From: Alkaliphilus metalliredigens QYMF
GTDB taxonomy: Bacteria > Bacillota > Clostridia > Peptostreptococcales > Natronincolaceae
DNA: 64,000 bases
Direction: 5' to 3'
Assembly: GCF_000016985.1 (NCBI RefSeq)
Contig: NC_009633.1
Span: 62,001 to 126,000 of the forward strand
The notes below the pieces were generated by a model. That model did no database searches, was not told the DNA's origin, and saw nothing but the letters and a program-made list of their open reading frames with translations. The stretch's first letter is position 1. The number at the start of each line of letters is the position of its first letter. Below, one piece after another: positions 9,131-17,683 of the stretch. The position numbers and the translations under genes were made by a program.

Positions 9131-9585
9131 CTTACCTTTTTAAGCTCATGACTACTAAAGAGAAGATCATAGTCGAAAAAGCCTACTGTTAGGGCTATTT
9201 TTTTTGCGATGGTATGACATTCCTCCTTAGAGGTAGCGTGGATCATGGTAAAGAGATTATAGGGCCAATCGGGATAAGTGGGCCGTTCATAGCAATGACT
9301 GACTTCAGCAAATTGAGCCATATGATGTCCAACTTCCTTCGAACGGCTAGGGGGAATTTTCCAAACCACCATTGCGTTGGCCTTAAACCCTACCTTTTGA
9401 TGACGTAGTGTGGCTCCAAACCTGCGCATCATACCTGAGTCCAGAAAGAATTGGACCTTTTTTAGTAACATTTCTTCTTCAATGCCTAAATCCTCAGCCA
9501 GTTTCTTAAAGGGTTCTGGAGAAAGGGGAAGGTCCTCCTGCAGTGCTCTAATGATACACTTATCGAGTTCACTAATAGACATCAT
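9109..9585 (-). CDS. ahbB: Siroheme decarboxylase subunit, AhbB-like (Lrp/AsnC fold)
   Basis: 158 residues: an AsnC/Lrp-type winged helix (ISELDKCIIRALQEDLPLSPEPF) followed by the AhbA/NirDLGH domain. Family marks are MRRFGATLRHQKVGF, VVWKIP and SHCYERPTYPDWPYNLFTMIH. In these proteins the Lrp fold is an enzyme rather than a regulator: AhbA/AhbB together decarboxylate siroheme to 12,18-didecarboxysiroheme. Last gene of the reverse-strand cluster. Its ATG overlaps the ahbA stop by 4 bases (ATGA), so translation is coupled. Confidence 0.88.
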   Translation of the reverse strand: MMSISELDKCIIRALQEDLPLSPEPFKKLAEDLGIEEEMLLKKVQFFLDSGMMRRFGATLRHQKVGFKANAMVVWKIPPSRSKEVGHHMAQFAEVSHCYERPTYPDWPYNLFTMIHATSKEECHTIAKKIALTVGFFDYDLLFSSHELKKVSMRYFCE

Positions 9586-10040
9586 GATCCCTCCTGTAGT
9601 TTAAAATGAACATTAATCTTAAAAAATTGAGTGGCAGGAAGATTCATCAATTGGTCAAGGTTGGTTTTTAACTTAAGTGAAGTTAAGGTATCGACAATCA
9701 CTTCATTTGAGGGAGCAATTAATGTAAACCACATATTGTACTCATGGTTACGCAAATAATTGTGGGTAACACCAGGGATTTCGTTAATGATTTGTTTTAC
9801 CTGGTGGATACGGTTTTCAGGCACCTTTAGGGCACAGAGTGTACTGGTATAACCCAGCTTTCTAGAGTCAAACACACCACCTACCCTTCGAATAAAGCCC
9901 TGATTCTTTAAATTTGAAATGCGAGTGATAACATCTGCCTCTGAAAGACCTAACTGATCCCCTAAAAAAGCATAGGGACGAGAAGTGACGGGAAAATCTC
10001 TTTGGATTAGGGTCAGTAATTGTCCATCGATTTTATCCAT
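9582..10040 (-). CDS. ahbA: Siroheme decarboxylase subunit, AhbA-like
   Basis: 152 residues from the ATG at 10040, chosen because MDKIDGQLLTLIQRDFP aligns with the start of the family's helix-turn-helix. The frame is open further upstream, but that part lies inside nirJ2 on the same strand. It contains RRVGGVFDSRKLGYTSTLCA and THNYLRNHEYNMWFTLIAP, which match the AhbB paralogue in pattern (RxxGxxxxxxKxGF; Y.R....NxW/FT). Works as the partner of AhbB in siroheme decarboxylation. It overlaps nirJ2 by 8 bases and ahbB by 4. Confidence 0.88.
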   Translation of the reverse strand: MDKIDGQLLTLIQRDFPVTSRPYAFLGDQLGLSEADVITRISNLKNQGFIRRVGGVFDSRKLGYTSTLCALKVPENRIHQVKQIINEIPGVTHNYLRNHEYNMWFTLIAPSNEVIVDTLTSLKLKTNLDQLMNLPATQFFKINVHFKLQEGS

Positions 10041-11040
10041 GGGCCACCCCCCCTTTTCGTCCATGATGAAGACACCAAGGCTCCTCGGCCATATAATCGC
10101 CTTCATGATAATAGGCAGCTCGAGCCCGACAGCCACCACAGGAAATGTGATATTCACAGCTACCACAGCCACCACCATAGGATAATGTCCGTAAGTTACT
10201 AAAGACCTCACTATTTTTCCAAATTTCACTGAAGGGGGTTTCTCGTACATTACCAATTTCCATATCCAAATAAGCACAGGGCTGTACCTTGCCATTAGGA
10301 TTAATAATGCAATAGGAGGTACCGGCTAGGCAACCCCGACCAAAGCGCAGGTTCATCCCCATTTGCTTTGCAATTCTCATGAACTGTGGGGCACAGGTAG
10401 GCTTCAACTCAATCCGAACCAGCTGTTGTTTTTTCATAATTCGTTCTAAGGTTCTTTCATATTGCTCTGCCCGTAAAGATTCCTCTTCAATATTATGAGC
10501 CCTTCCTGTGGGAACTAAAAAGAAAAAATGATGGGCCACAGCCCCCAGCTCAACGGCCAAATCTGTTATGGCCTCAAGCTCCGGGTTATTCCAATCCATG
10601 ACCGTAGTATGAATCTGAAAGGGTAGGCCTGCGGATTGACAGTTTCTCATTCCCTGTATAGCCCCATCCCAAGCCCCGTCATAATGACGGAGGCCATCAT
10701 GTTTATGTGAATCCAGGCTGTCAAGACTAATGCCAACCCCCATGGTTCCAACTCTTTTCAGCTTTTCAGCCACTGCAGGGGTAATAAAAGTGCCATTTGT
10801 ACCCAAAACAGGGCGCAGGCCACGATCCTTTGCATAGGCTATTAATTCAAAGAGGTCTTCTCTCATCAAAGGTTCTCCGCCGCTGAAAATCATAATCTTA
10901 AAACCAGCCAGAACAATTTCATCTATCAAAGCCTTGCCTTCTTCTGTATTTAGCTCACTTGAACCCTTCACGCCGGAGTCTCGATAACAATGATCACAAT
11001 ACATATTACAGTGGTTTGTTGTATTCCAAGAGATAATCAC
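10033..11040 (-). CDS. nirJ2: Radical SAM heme-synthesis protein NirJ2 / AhbD-like
   Basis: 335 residues. The radical SAM [4Fe-4S] motif CNMYCDHCY is at residues 12-20 (CxxxCxxC); SAM-binding FSGGEPL follows. The C-terminal SPASM-like part has many cysteines (CLAGTSYC, CAYLDMEIG, CGSCEYHISCGGC) for one or two more clusters. In clostridia and heliobacteria such genes are annotated NirJ2. In the siroheme-dependent heme pathway the AhbD step oxidatively decarboxylates Fe-coproporphyrin III to heme, and the AhbC step removes acetate side chains. GTG start in a GTGA overlap with nirJ1. The step assignment to this paralogue is an inference. Confidence 0.85.
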   Translation of the reverse strand: MIISWNTTNHCNMYCDHCYRDSGVKGSSELNTEEGKALIDEIVLAGFKIMIFSGGEPLMREDLFELIAYAKDRGLRPVLGTNGTFITPAVAEKLKRVGTMGVGISLDSLDSHKHDGLRHYDGAWDGAIQGMRNCQSAGLPFQIHTTVMDWNNPELEAITDLAVELGAVAHHFFFLVPTGRAHNIEEESLRAEQYERTLERIMKKQQLVRIELKPTCAPQFMRIAKQMGMNLRFGRGCLAGTSYCIINPNGKVQPCAYLDMEIGNVRETPFSEIWKNSEVFSNLRTLSYGGGCGSCEYHISCGGCRARAAYYHEGDYMAEEPWCLHHGRKGGVAHG

Positions 11041-12245
11041 AATTTAGCCCCCCCTCCATTTAGACAATGACTGGATAAACCAATCTCTTCATCGGTTAAA
11101 TAGCAAGCTGGATCAGAGCCCCAAAAATCTCCAGTTACTGCTTCGGCCCTTGCCCTAAAGTTACCATTACAAAGATCCACCCATTGACATTCACCACAGC
11201 GGCCCTTTAGCAACGACTTACGATTTTTCAGACCTCTCAATATAGGATGAGACTCATCAGTCCAAATCTCACTGAAGGGGCGTTCTCGAATGTTACCGAT
11301 TAGATGATTTTGAGTAAATTGATCGGGGTGAACATTTCCAGTACTGTCAACATTAGCAAAGGCAATACCAGATCGATTGCCACCATTTATTTTCATCAAA
11401 CGGTAAACTTCATCAGCCCGTGAGGGATCCATTTCCTTTAGTTTTTGATAAATATAAATACCATCCGCATGATTATCTACGGTTAGGATTTCTTTATGGA
11501 GTCCTCTACGGTGAAAGTCCAAGGTTCGTTCAATAATCAGGTCCATTGCCTGACGAGATTCTTCATGGGAAATATCCTCCGCCACCATTGTGGATCCACG
11601 ACCAGTATAGACAAGGTGATAAAAACAAATACGATCGATATTCATCTTCTCCACTAGATCAAATATGTCATTGAGTTGCTTGACATTATGGCGATTGATT
11701 GTAAAGCGCAGGCCCACTTTTTGACCCACGGCCACACAGTTTTCAATACCTGTAAGGGCAGCATCAAAGGCACCGGCCTGGGCTCTAAAGCGGTCATTGA
11801 CATCCTTTAAACCGTCTAAACTAATGCCTACGTACCCAACGCCAATAGACTTTAATGTCTCAGCCACCTTTCTAGAAATGAGCGTACCATTAGTGGAAAC
11901 CGTAGGTCTAATGTTCAGCTTACTGGCATGCTGGGCCAGGGCAAAAAAATCCTCCCGTATCAGGGGCTCTCCTCCAGAAAAGAGTAGTACTGGCACCTTG
12001 AAGCCACCTAGGTCATCTATGAAACCAAGAGCCTCTTCATGGGTTAACTCTCCTTCATATTTTTTGTTTGCTGAATTCATATAGCAATGAATGCAATTAA
12101 GATTACAGGTTTGTGTTATATTCCAGGCAACAACAGGTCCATGACCAGGAGAAGTGCCGTGGGGATTTTTTTCTGTACAATGACGATAGCGCAAAGAATC
12201 ACCGAAGTGGCTTGTGCCTAATAAAAACTTGGTCACACTAATCAT
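11037..12245 (-). CDS. nirJ1: Radical SAM heme-synthesis protein NirJ1 / AhbC-like
   Basis: 402 residues. An N-terminal NirJ1-type extension (KFLLGTSHFGDSLRY) is followed by the radical SAM motif CNLNCIHCY and FSGGEPLIRED. A C-terminal SPASM-type cysteine set (CGECQWVDLCNG and the late Cys in DPACYL) is present. First gene of the four-gene reverse-strand cluster nirJ1-nirJ2-ahbA-ahbB. No cytochrome cd1 or other nir gene is nearby, so heme b rather than heme d1 is the likely product. The radical SAM family call is firm; the precise step (side-chain removal from didecarboxysiroheme) is inferred. Confidence 0.85.
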   Translation of the reverse strand: MISVTKFLLGTSHFGDSLRYRHCTEKNPHGTSPGHGPVVAWNITQTCNLNCIHCYMNSANKKYEGELTHEEALGFIDDLGGFKVPVLLFSGGEPLIREDFFALAQHASKLNIRPTVSTNGTLISRKVAETLKSIGVGYVGISLDGLKDVNDRFRAQAGAFDAALTGIENCVAVGQKVGLRFTINRHNVKQLNDIFDLVEKMNIDRICFYHLVYTGRGSTMVAEDISHEESRQAMDLIIERTLDFHRRGLHKEILTVDNHADGIYIYQKLKEMDPSRADEVYRLMKINGGNRSGIAFANVDSTGNVHPDQFTQNHLIGNIRERPFSEIWTDESHPILRGLKNRKSLLKGRCGECQWVDLCNGNFRARAEAVTGDFWGSDPACYLTDEEIGLSSHCLNGGGAKL

Positions 12246-12601
12246 TGATTCATTTCTCCTCTCGCTTCAATTGTAGTAAACTTGCTTAAGATTTACTGGG
12301 AACCAAAGAGCTCTCAGAATCGCATTTTAATACCATATTATCCTTTTTAATTGTATCCCTTAAAACAACGCTTTATGCTCTGTCATTAGGAAATAACAAA
12401 CCACAATCCCCTCCTGTAAAAATAGTTCGGCAAAAATGAAAGATAAACCTGCAATTAATTTAAATTAAATAAAACAAAAAATATCCTTTAAAAACCTATT
12501 GACAGAATAAATAAAATTACATAGAATAATACCAAGTAATCCGATGGGAAATACAAGGTATTAATTTGATTAACTTTCAAGGTGTTAAGGGGGAGAATGT
12601 A
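12246..12601. other. Divergent intergenic region between nirJ1 and the sulfate exporter gene
   Basis: About 350 bases, AT-rich. It holds the rightward promoter at 12499-12527 and an imperfect inverted arrangement AATACC...GGTATT spanning about 12532-12564, just downstream of the -10, which could be an operator. I see no clear leftward promoter. Confidence 0.5.
12499..12527 (+). promoter_or_regulatory. Strong sigma-A promoter of the sulfur locus
   Basis: Consensus TTGACA (12499-12504), 17-base spacer and TAGAAT (12522-12527), 75 bases before the chosen start of the exporter gene. Confidence 0.75.
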
Positions 12602-13975
12602 TTGAAAAAGGAAGTTGACTTGATAACAGTATCTAAAAAGGAAAATTGGTGGACGGAGGCAATGAAACAAGGCATTAATTGGTCATCATTGTGGAAAAAA
12701 GAAGATTGGTGGACAGTTTGGTTAGGGTTTTTACTGATTATAGCTTCTATTGCAGGAGTTGTAGCTGTACCAGTATTGCCATTGAGATGGGGACCTGGAA
12801 GACAAGGGGCAGAGACGATTATCGGGTCGATACCCGCTGAAATTTTATCCGGGATTCTTGTTACTGGAATAATAAATTTGGCTTTATTTTCTATTGGGAT
12901 TTTATTTATTAAGAGAGAAGAACTGAAAAAATTCATAGTTGCTTTTCCCTTTGTCTTTATGCTAGCTATTGTGGCGGAGTTAGGAGGCAATTATGCCCCT
13001 TGGAGGCATTACGGCTTTAATAGTGTCATCTGGGCTTTAGGAATTGGTTTATTGGTTAGTAATACGATTAAAACACCTGGATTTATGAAGGGTGCTGTTC
13101 GTACAGAACTATACATAAAAACTGGGCTAGTACTTTTGGGTGCTTCTATTTTGTTTAATCGTATGTTGGCTTTGGGCGCTATGGGCTTAGGAGTTGCTTG
13201 GATTGTTACGCCTATTGTTTTAATAAGTATGTATTGGTTTTCTCAAAAGGTTCTTAAAATGCATGATAGTAAAGGTTTAGCAATAACGATCGCTTCTGCC
13301 ACCTCGGTTTGTGGTGTATCAGCTGCTATTGCTGCCGGTACAGCGGCCAAGGCAAAAAAAGAAGAAATCAGCCTTGCTATATCGATTACCCTTATCTTTA
13401 CTGTAGTAATGATGATTGGAATGCCTGCATTGGTTGGGGCTTTAGGAATAGATCCAATTGTTGGAGGCGCTTGGTTGGGAGGAACCATTGATGCTACGGG
13501 GGCCGTTGTTGCAGCTGGAGCAATGCTTGGAGAGAATGCCTTGGAAGTTGCATCTGTTATTAAAATGGTTCAGAATATTTTAATTGGTCTGATTGCCTTT
13601 GGCATCGCTATTTTCTTTTCCACAGTAGTAGAGAAAAAGCCAGCTTCTGAAGTTACCATAGGTCCTGCTGAAGTTTGGGTGAGAATGCCTAAATTTATCA
13701 TTGGTTTTATCGCAGCTTCAATATTATTTTCCTTCATTCTTCCGCAAAATGCCATAGACGCTAGTCTACCTTCAATAAATGGATTTCGAGAATTCTTGTT
13801 TACTTTGGCTTTTATCAGCATAGGTCTAGAGTCCAATTTTAAGGAAATGGCTAAAATGGTGAAAGGTGGTAAGCCCCTTACGCTTTATTTGGTAGGGCAA
13901 GCATTAAATATTATTCTTACATTCATTGCAGCATATATCTTTTTTAGCGGTAGATTTTTTACATTACCATTTTAA
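12602..13975 (+). CDS. YeiH/UPF0324-type putative sulfate exporter
   Basis: 457 residues from the TTG at 12602, which has AAGGGGGAG in front; an upstream in-frame TTG at 12566 lacks a ribosome site. About ten membrane helices follow a ~40-residue polar N-terminus with a repeated KKE(N/D)WW motif. Family marks are GIGLLVSNTIKTPGF, KTGLVLLGASILF, ASATSVCGVSAAIAAG and GGTIDATGAVVAAG. Members of this family are annotated as putative sulfate exporters on limited evidence. The following TusA-like, cysK and sulfhydrylase genes support a role in sulfur anion traffic. Confidence 0.85.
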   Translation: MKKEVDLITVSKKENWWTEAMKQGINWSSLWKKEDWWTVWLGFLLIIASIAGVVAVPVLPLRWGPGRQGAETIIGSIPAEILSGILVTGIINLALFSIGILFIKREELKKFIVAFPFVFMLAIVAELGGNYAPWRHYGFNSVIWALGIGLLVSNTIKTPGFMKGAVRTELYIKTGLVLLGASILFNRMLALGAMGLGVAWIVTPIVLISMYWFSQKVLKMHDSKGLAITIASATSVCGVSAAIAAGTAAKAKKEEISLAISITLIFTVVMMIGMPALVGALGIDPIVGGAWLGGTIDATGAVVAAGAMLGENALEVASVIKMVQNILIGLIAFGIAIFFSTVVEKKPASEVTIGPAEVWVRMPKFIIGFIAASILFSFILPQNAIDASLPSINGFREFLFTLAFISIGLESNFKEMAKMVKGGKPLTLYLVGQALNIILTFIAAYIFFSGRFFTLPF

Positions 13976-13989
13976 GATTATAGTCATAG

Positions 13990-14024
13990 ATCCTTCGACT
14001 TCGTTTCACTCCACTCAGGGTAAC
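13990..14024. repeat. Possible dispersed-repeat fragment
   Basis: The stretch GATCCTTCGACTTCG..CACTCAGGGTAAC resembles the TTCGACTTCGCTCAGGATGAC-like short interspersed repeats common between genes in Clostridia. Only one copy is visible in this window. Confidence 0.35.
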
Positions 14025-14143
14025 AAATTATGGCTAAAGGCATTGGAAAGAAAAGATCTTCATCATACTGACTGGTTATTTTCTTGGAGATGCCCAAGTT
14101 AACGCTAATGATATTATATTAAGCTTTGGAAAGGAAGCTAGTT

Positions 14144-14353
14144 ATGAAGTATTTTAGAACACTATTATTAATGACAGTTATAGTTGTAGCCACCTATATT
14201 GTTTTTACAGATGTAGGGGATTCAATAAATCAATCCAGCGGTGCCGGTGATATCTGGTGGACTGATACTGCTGATATAGATCAAGCTTATAGAAATATGA
14301 TTGAGAAAAAGCAACAAATACAACTAAATTCAGGTGTAAGTACTATCAATTAA
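14144..14353 (+). CDS. Small single-pass membrane protein, unknown function
   Basis: 69 residues from the ATG at 14144 (GGAAAGGAAG 6 bases upstream); the frame is open from a TTG at 14126 but that has no ribosome site. Residues 4-23 form a membrane helix (FRTLLLMTVIVVATYIVF). The rest is polar, with GDIWWTDTADIDQAYRNM, and lies outside if the N-terminus is inside. I do not recognise a family. Its place between the sulfate exporter and the TusA-like gene hints at a link with sulfur metabolism. Confidence 0.55.
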   Translation: MKYFRTLLLMTVIVVATYIVFTDVGDSINQSSGAGDIWWTDTADIDQAYRNMIEKKQQIQLNSGVSTIN

Positions 14354-14369
14354 AAGGGGAAAATGTGAA

Positions 14370-14432
14370 ATGAAGATAATGCTCAATGGTCAAGTAAAAG
14401 AGGTCCAGGAGAATGTAGTGCAGGTGTATTAG
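14370..14432 (+). pseudogene. thiS-like 5' fragment (sulfur-carrier start, truncated)
   Basis: The 20-codon frame MKIMLNGQVKEVQENVVQVY then TAG begins exactly like a ThiS/MoaD-type sulfur carrier, where ~65 residues ending in Gly-Gly are expected. It has a good ribosome site (AGGGGAAAATG) and lies just upstream of the TusA-like frame, which is offset from it. It is probably a remnant or the product of a deletion. It could instead be a short upstream ORF. Confidence 0.45.
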
Positions 14433-14434
14433 AT

Positions 14435-14839
14435 GTGATAAAACTTGGAGATGTAGAAAGCCTAGAAGCATATGATAGTGAGGTAGCTTATTTAGCTTCA
14501 AAAGTAGTTGCAATGTATGAATCATTGAGCCCTCAATTAGAAATTACACTAGAAAAAGAAGCGAATATAAAAGTAACCCCAGAAGAAAGTAAAGTGAAAG
14601 ATCAAGAGAAGGATTTATTAAACATTGTAGATTTAAAAGGTGTAAAGTGCCCAATGAACTTTGTAAAGGCAAAGGTAGCATTAGGGAAAATTGCTTCAGG
14701 AGAAGAAATAGGTTTTTATCTAGATGATGATGCCCCCATCAATAATGTACCCAAGAGTGTAGAAGGAGAAGGACATCAGATTGTAAACATTGATAGAGAA
14801 TATACAGGCTATAACCTTTTGATAGTAAAGAAAAAATAG
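14435..14839 (+). CDS. TusA/SirA-domain sulfur-relay protein with N-terminal extension
   Basis: 134 residues from the GTG at 14435. Residues ~68-130 are a TusA-like domain: [19 protein letters not shown] with the sulfur-accepting cysteine in a CPMN motif, then [19 protein letters not shown]. The canonical TusA motif is CPxP, so the second proline is replaced. The first ~45 residues are helical and unrecognised. The same frame stays open upstream to a stop at 14366 and reads as protein-like (NAQWSSKRGPGECSAGV) without a start codon, so the gene may be the tail of a once longer protein. Likely carries persulfide sulfur for the adjacent cysteine and homocysteine enzymes. Confidence 0.65.
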   Translation: MIKLGDVESLEAYDSEVAYLASKVVAMYESLSPQLEITLEKEANIKVTPEESKVKDQEKDLLNIVDLKGVKCPMNFVKAKVALGKIASGEEIGFYLDDDAPINNVPKSVEGEGHQIVNIDREYTGYNLLIVKKK

Positions 14840-14859
14840 AAAATAGGAGGACTACAATC

Positions 14860-15771
14860 ATGATTTATAAAAATATTACGCAAACCATAGGCAATACACC
14901 TGTTGTAAAGCTTAACAATTTAGTAGATGAGAATATGGCAGATGTCTATGTAAAGCTAGAAATGTTTAATCCAGGCGGATCTGTGAAGGATAGAATTTCG
15001 ATTAGTATGATAGAGGAAGCAGAAAAAAAAGGTTTGATTAAGCCGGGGGATACGATTGTAGAGCCCACCAGCGGAAATACAGGTATTGGTTTAGGATTAG
15101 TTGCAGCTTCTAAGGGATATAAATTAGTTTTAACCATGCCTGAATCCATGTCACTAGAAAGAAGAAAGTTATTGAAGGCATACGGTGCAGAGTTAGAATT
15201 GACAAAGGCTCATTTAGGAATGAAGGGAGCCATTGACAAAGCAAATGAACTTGTTGAGGAAAATGGATATGTGATGCTACAGCAATTCAATAATCTTGCC
15301 AATCCGGAAATCCATAGAAATACCACAGCTAAAGAAATTCTAAATGATTTTGGCAATGACCTCGATGCTTTTGTTGTTGGAATCGGTACTGGTGGAACCA
15401 TCACAGGTGTTGGAGAGGTGCTGAAGAAAAAGATTGATAAAATAACTGTGGTTGCTGTAGAGCCTGAAGACTCTCCGGTGTTGTCAGGAGGAAACCCAGG
15501 GCCCCACATGATTCAAGGGATCGGTGCTGGATTTGTGCCAGAGGTATTAAATGTAAAAATATTTGATGAGGTTATTAAAGTTCAAAATGAAGAAGCCCTT
15601 GAGACAGCTAGACAACTTGCTAAGCAAGAGGGATTAATGGTTGGTATTTCCTCTGGAGCGGCAGTGTTTGCAGCTATAAAAGTTGCTCAAAAACTAGGTA
15701 AAGGAAAAAAAGTATTAACAATTGCACCTGATACTGGTGAAAGATATATTTCAACAGCTTTGTTTGAATAA
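14860..15771 (+). CDS. cysK: Cysteine synthase A (O-acetylserine sulfhydrylase)
   Basis: 303 residues, fold-type II PLP enzyme. The PLP lysine is Lys43 in NPGGSVKDR. The substrate loop TSGNTG, the phosphate-binding [10 protein letters not shown] and the C-terminal [10 protein letters not shown] are all intact. It makes cysteine from O-acetylserine and sulfide in the cytoplasm. RBS AGGAGG. It follows the TusA-like gene by 20 bases, so co-transcription is likely. Confidence 0.95.
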   Translation: MIYKNITQTIGNTPVVKLNNLVDENMADVYVKLEMFNPGGSVKDRISISMIEEAEKKGLIKPGDTIVEPTSGNTGIGLGLVAASKGYKLVLTMPESMSLERRKLLKAYGAELELTKAHLGMKGAIDKANELVEENGYVMLQQFNNLANPEIHRNTTAKEILNDFGNDLDAFVVGIGTGGTITGVGEVLKKKIDKITVVAVEPEDSPVLSGGNPGPHMIQGIGAGFVPEVLNVKIFDEVIKVQNEEALETARQLAKQEGLMVGISSGAAVFAAIKVAQKLGKGKKVLTIAPDTGERYISTALFE

Positions 15772-15787
15772 GATGAGACCTGATAGT

Positions 15788-15806
15788 CCCAAATCAAAGA
15801 TTTGGG
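15788..15806 (+). terminator. Hairpin between cysK and the sulfhydrylase gene
   Basis: Perfect CCCAAATC-AAA-GATTTGGG stem. No T run follows, so it may be an RNA processing or attenuating stem rather than a full terminator. Confidence 0.4.
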
Positions 15807-15882
15807 GCATCTGTTCTTAGGGCATCTATCCACATAGTGAGAGTTTTACCAATGTATTGAAGGAGAGACTAGGGGGGATGTA

Positions 15883-17118
15883 ATGGGTTTAAATACAAAA
15901 TTAATTCATGGTAATGGAGTAAGCAAAGAAAAGAAAGTAGGAGCTACGAATGTGCCTATTTATTTTTCAAATGCGTATGCCTATAATAAAGCAAAGGATT
16001 TAGAAAATATTTTCTCGGGTAGAGATATTGGACATGTCTACACTAGAATTTCAAACCCGAGTATAGAAGCATTAGAAAAAAGAATGGTAGCGGTAGAAGG
16101 AGGGGTTTCTGCCATAGCTACTGCTTCTGGGATGTCAGCTATATACCTAGCAGTGATGAATATACTCACTCCTGGAGATGAAATCATCGCTTCCTCAGGC
16201 GTATTTGGTGGTACCTATAATTTCTTTAAAAATTTAAAACAGTTAAATATAGAAGTCAAGTTTGTTGATGAGCTAAATGAAGAGAGTTTAACGGAGCATA
16301 TTACACCTAAGACAAAGATTGTATTTGCTGAAACTATAGGAAATCCTAAGCTGGATGTCTTAGACATAGAAGTAGTTTCTACTATTTGCAAAATAAAAGG
16401 AGTGGTTTTCATGGTGGACTCCACTGTGACAACTCCTTATTTAATCAGGCCTTTAGAATATGGCGCTGATGTCGTAATTCATTCTGTTTCTAAATATGTT
16501 AATGGCAGTGCCAATTCAATAGGTGGTATGATTATTGATGGAGGAAGTACTAAATTTAATAGTGAAAGGTATGAAAACTTCAAGCATTACACAAAGCGAT
16601 ACAGACAATTTGCCTTCAGTGCAAAATTAAGAAATGAATTAGGGAAAGATTTAGGGGCCGTTATGTCTCCCATGAATAGTTTTTTGAATCTTACAGGGAT
16701 TGAAACACTAAGTCTTAGAATGAAGAGGCATTGCCATAATGCCTATCAGCTTGCAAAGTATCTTCAAGAAAACCCAAAGGTACTGCATACGAATTATCCA
16801 GGTTTAGAAACCTCCGAATATTATCCCTTAACACAAAAATACTATGCTAAAGAGGCTGGGGGGATATTGACTCTTAGGGTTGGTAGTAAAGAAAAGGCAT
16901 TCCAATTAATTGACAGCTTAAAGCTTATTTCCAATGTAACCAACATTGGTGATACAAAAACCTTAGCGCTACATCCAGCCTCGACGATCTGCAATGGTAA
17001 CACACCGGAAGAAAAGGAACAAATGGGTGTATATGAGGATCTAATAAGAGTATCGGTGGGCTTAGAAGATATGGAAGATATCATAGAAGATTTGGAAAAT
17101 GCTTTAGGCGGTCTCTAA
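15883..17118 (+). CDS. O-acetylhomoserine sulfhydrylase / Cys-Met metabolism PLP enzyme
   Basis: 411 residues, cystathionine gamma-synthase family. Visible marks are HVYTRISNPSIEALEKRM, ASGMSAIYLA, VDSTVTTPYLIRPLEYGAD and the PLP-lysine block VIHSVSKYVNGSANSIGG. The long C-terminal domain with SLGVGLEDMEDIIEDLE-like ending (here VSVGLEDMEDIIEDL) is usual. Such enzymes make homocysteine from O-acetylhomoserine and sulfide, or methionine with methanethiol; close relatives are lyases. The sulfur-locus context favours a sulfhydrylase. GGAGAGACTAGGGGGG lies before the ATG. Confidence 0.82.
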   Translation: MGLNTKLIHGNGVSKEKKVGATNVPIYFSNAYAYNKAKDLENIFSGRDIGHVYTRISNPSIEALEKRMVAVEGGVSAIATASGMSAIYLAVMNILTPGDEIIASSGVFGGTYNFFKNLKQLNIEVKFVDELNEESLTEHITPKTKIVFAETIGNPKLDVLDIEVVSTICKIKGVVFMVDSTVTTPYLIRPLEYGADVVIHSVSKYVNGSANSIGGMIIDGGSTKFNSERYENFKHYTKRYRQFAFSAKLRNELGKDLGAVMSPMNSFLNLTGIETLSLRMKRHCHNAYQLAKYLQENPKVLHTNYPGLETSEYYPLTQKYYAKEAGGILTLRVGSKEKAFQLIDSLKLISNVTNIGDTKTLALHPASTICNGNTPEEKEQMGVYEDLIRVSVGLEDMEDIIEDLENALGGL

Positions 17119-17201
17119 GAAGATCATTATGGAAATTATAAAGTCAGATAGTGTAGTTTGATATGATGCTCAAATTAAAAAAAGAAGATACAGAAATTTT
17201 A

Positions 17202-17230
17202 TTGAAATATTACAACCCTTCTGATAAGAT
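17202..17230 (+). promoter_or_regulatory. Promoter of the first cobalamin-riboswitch transcript
   Basis: TTGAAA (17202-17207), 17-base spacer, TAAGAT (17225-17230), about 20 bases before the aptamer. Confidence 0.65.
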
Positions 17231-17252
17231 GGTTTTAAAGTACATAGAATAC

Positions 17253-17410
17253 GTTAGGTGTTTCATATGAAACTTAATTGGGAAAGTGGTGAAAACCCAC
17301 TGCAGCCCCCGCTACTGTAAGTGCAGATGAACTCGACAAAAGCCACTAGATCAATCTGGGAAGGCGTCGATAGTAAGGTGAAGCACAAGTCAGGAGACCA
17401 GCCTAAAGTA
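17253..17410 (+). ncRNA. Cobalamin riboswitch 1 (upstream of hemA)
   Basis: All main landmarks of the adenosylcobalamin aptamer are present in order: GTTAGGTG at the 5' side, GGGAAAGTGGTGAAAACCCACTGCAGCCCCCGC (given in part: TGAAAACCCACTGCAGCCCC), CTACTGTAAGTG, GCCACT..CTGGGAAGGC, and the B12 box AGTCAGGAGACCAGCC at 17388-17403. A CCTTC-GGAG-GGAAGG hairpin follows, then the terminator at 17472-17499. In this class cobalamin binding usually causes premature termination. The controlled genes are hemA through hemL. Confidence 0.96.
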
Positions 17411-17471
17411 AGAATCAGCCTTCGGAGGGAAGGTATATTGAAGTGAGCAATTTTAACTTTAATTTCAAACC

Positions 17472-17499
17472 AACCCCCGTCATTGACTGGGGTTTTTTG
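17472..17499 (+). terminator. Expression-platform terminator of cobalamin riboswitch 1
   Basis: AACCCC / GGGGTT stem with loop CGTCATTGACTG and six T. It lies 185 bases before hemA and 60 bases after the aptamer. Confidence 0.82.
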
Positions 17500-17683
17500 T
17501 TTATTTTCTACTGCTCTAAATTGCAGAAACCTATTCAAGGCGTATAAAAGCATGGGGTCTATGATTATACTGACGAAAGGATGATATTTTCTATAAAAGT
17601 GTTAAGAACCTACGAAAACAGACCGATACTGGAAAACATGATATTAATAATAAATAGCATTAATGAAAAAGGATGGTTATCCG

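Noticed and set aside
10041-10295. Longer start for ahbA
   Set aside because: The extra part lies inside nirJ2 on the same strand in another frame; the family begins at MDKIDGQLL and the 8-base overlap is consistent with the neighbours.
12532-12564. CymR-type sulfur operator
   Set aside because: The AATACC...GGTATT arrangement is imperfect and long-spaced; it does not match a sulfur-regulator consensus I can state with confidence.
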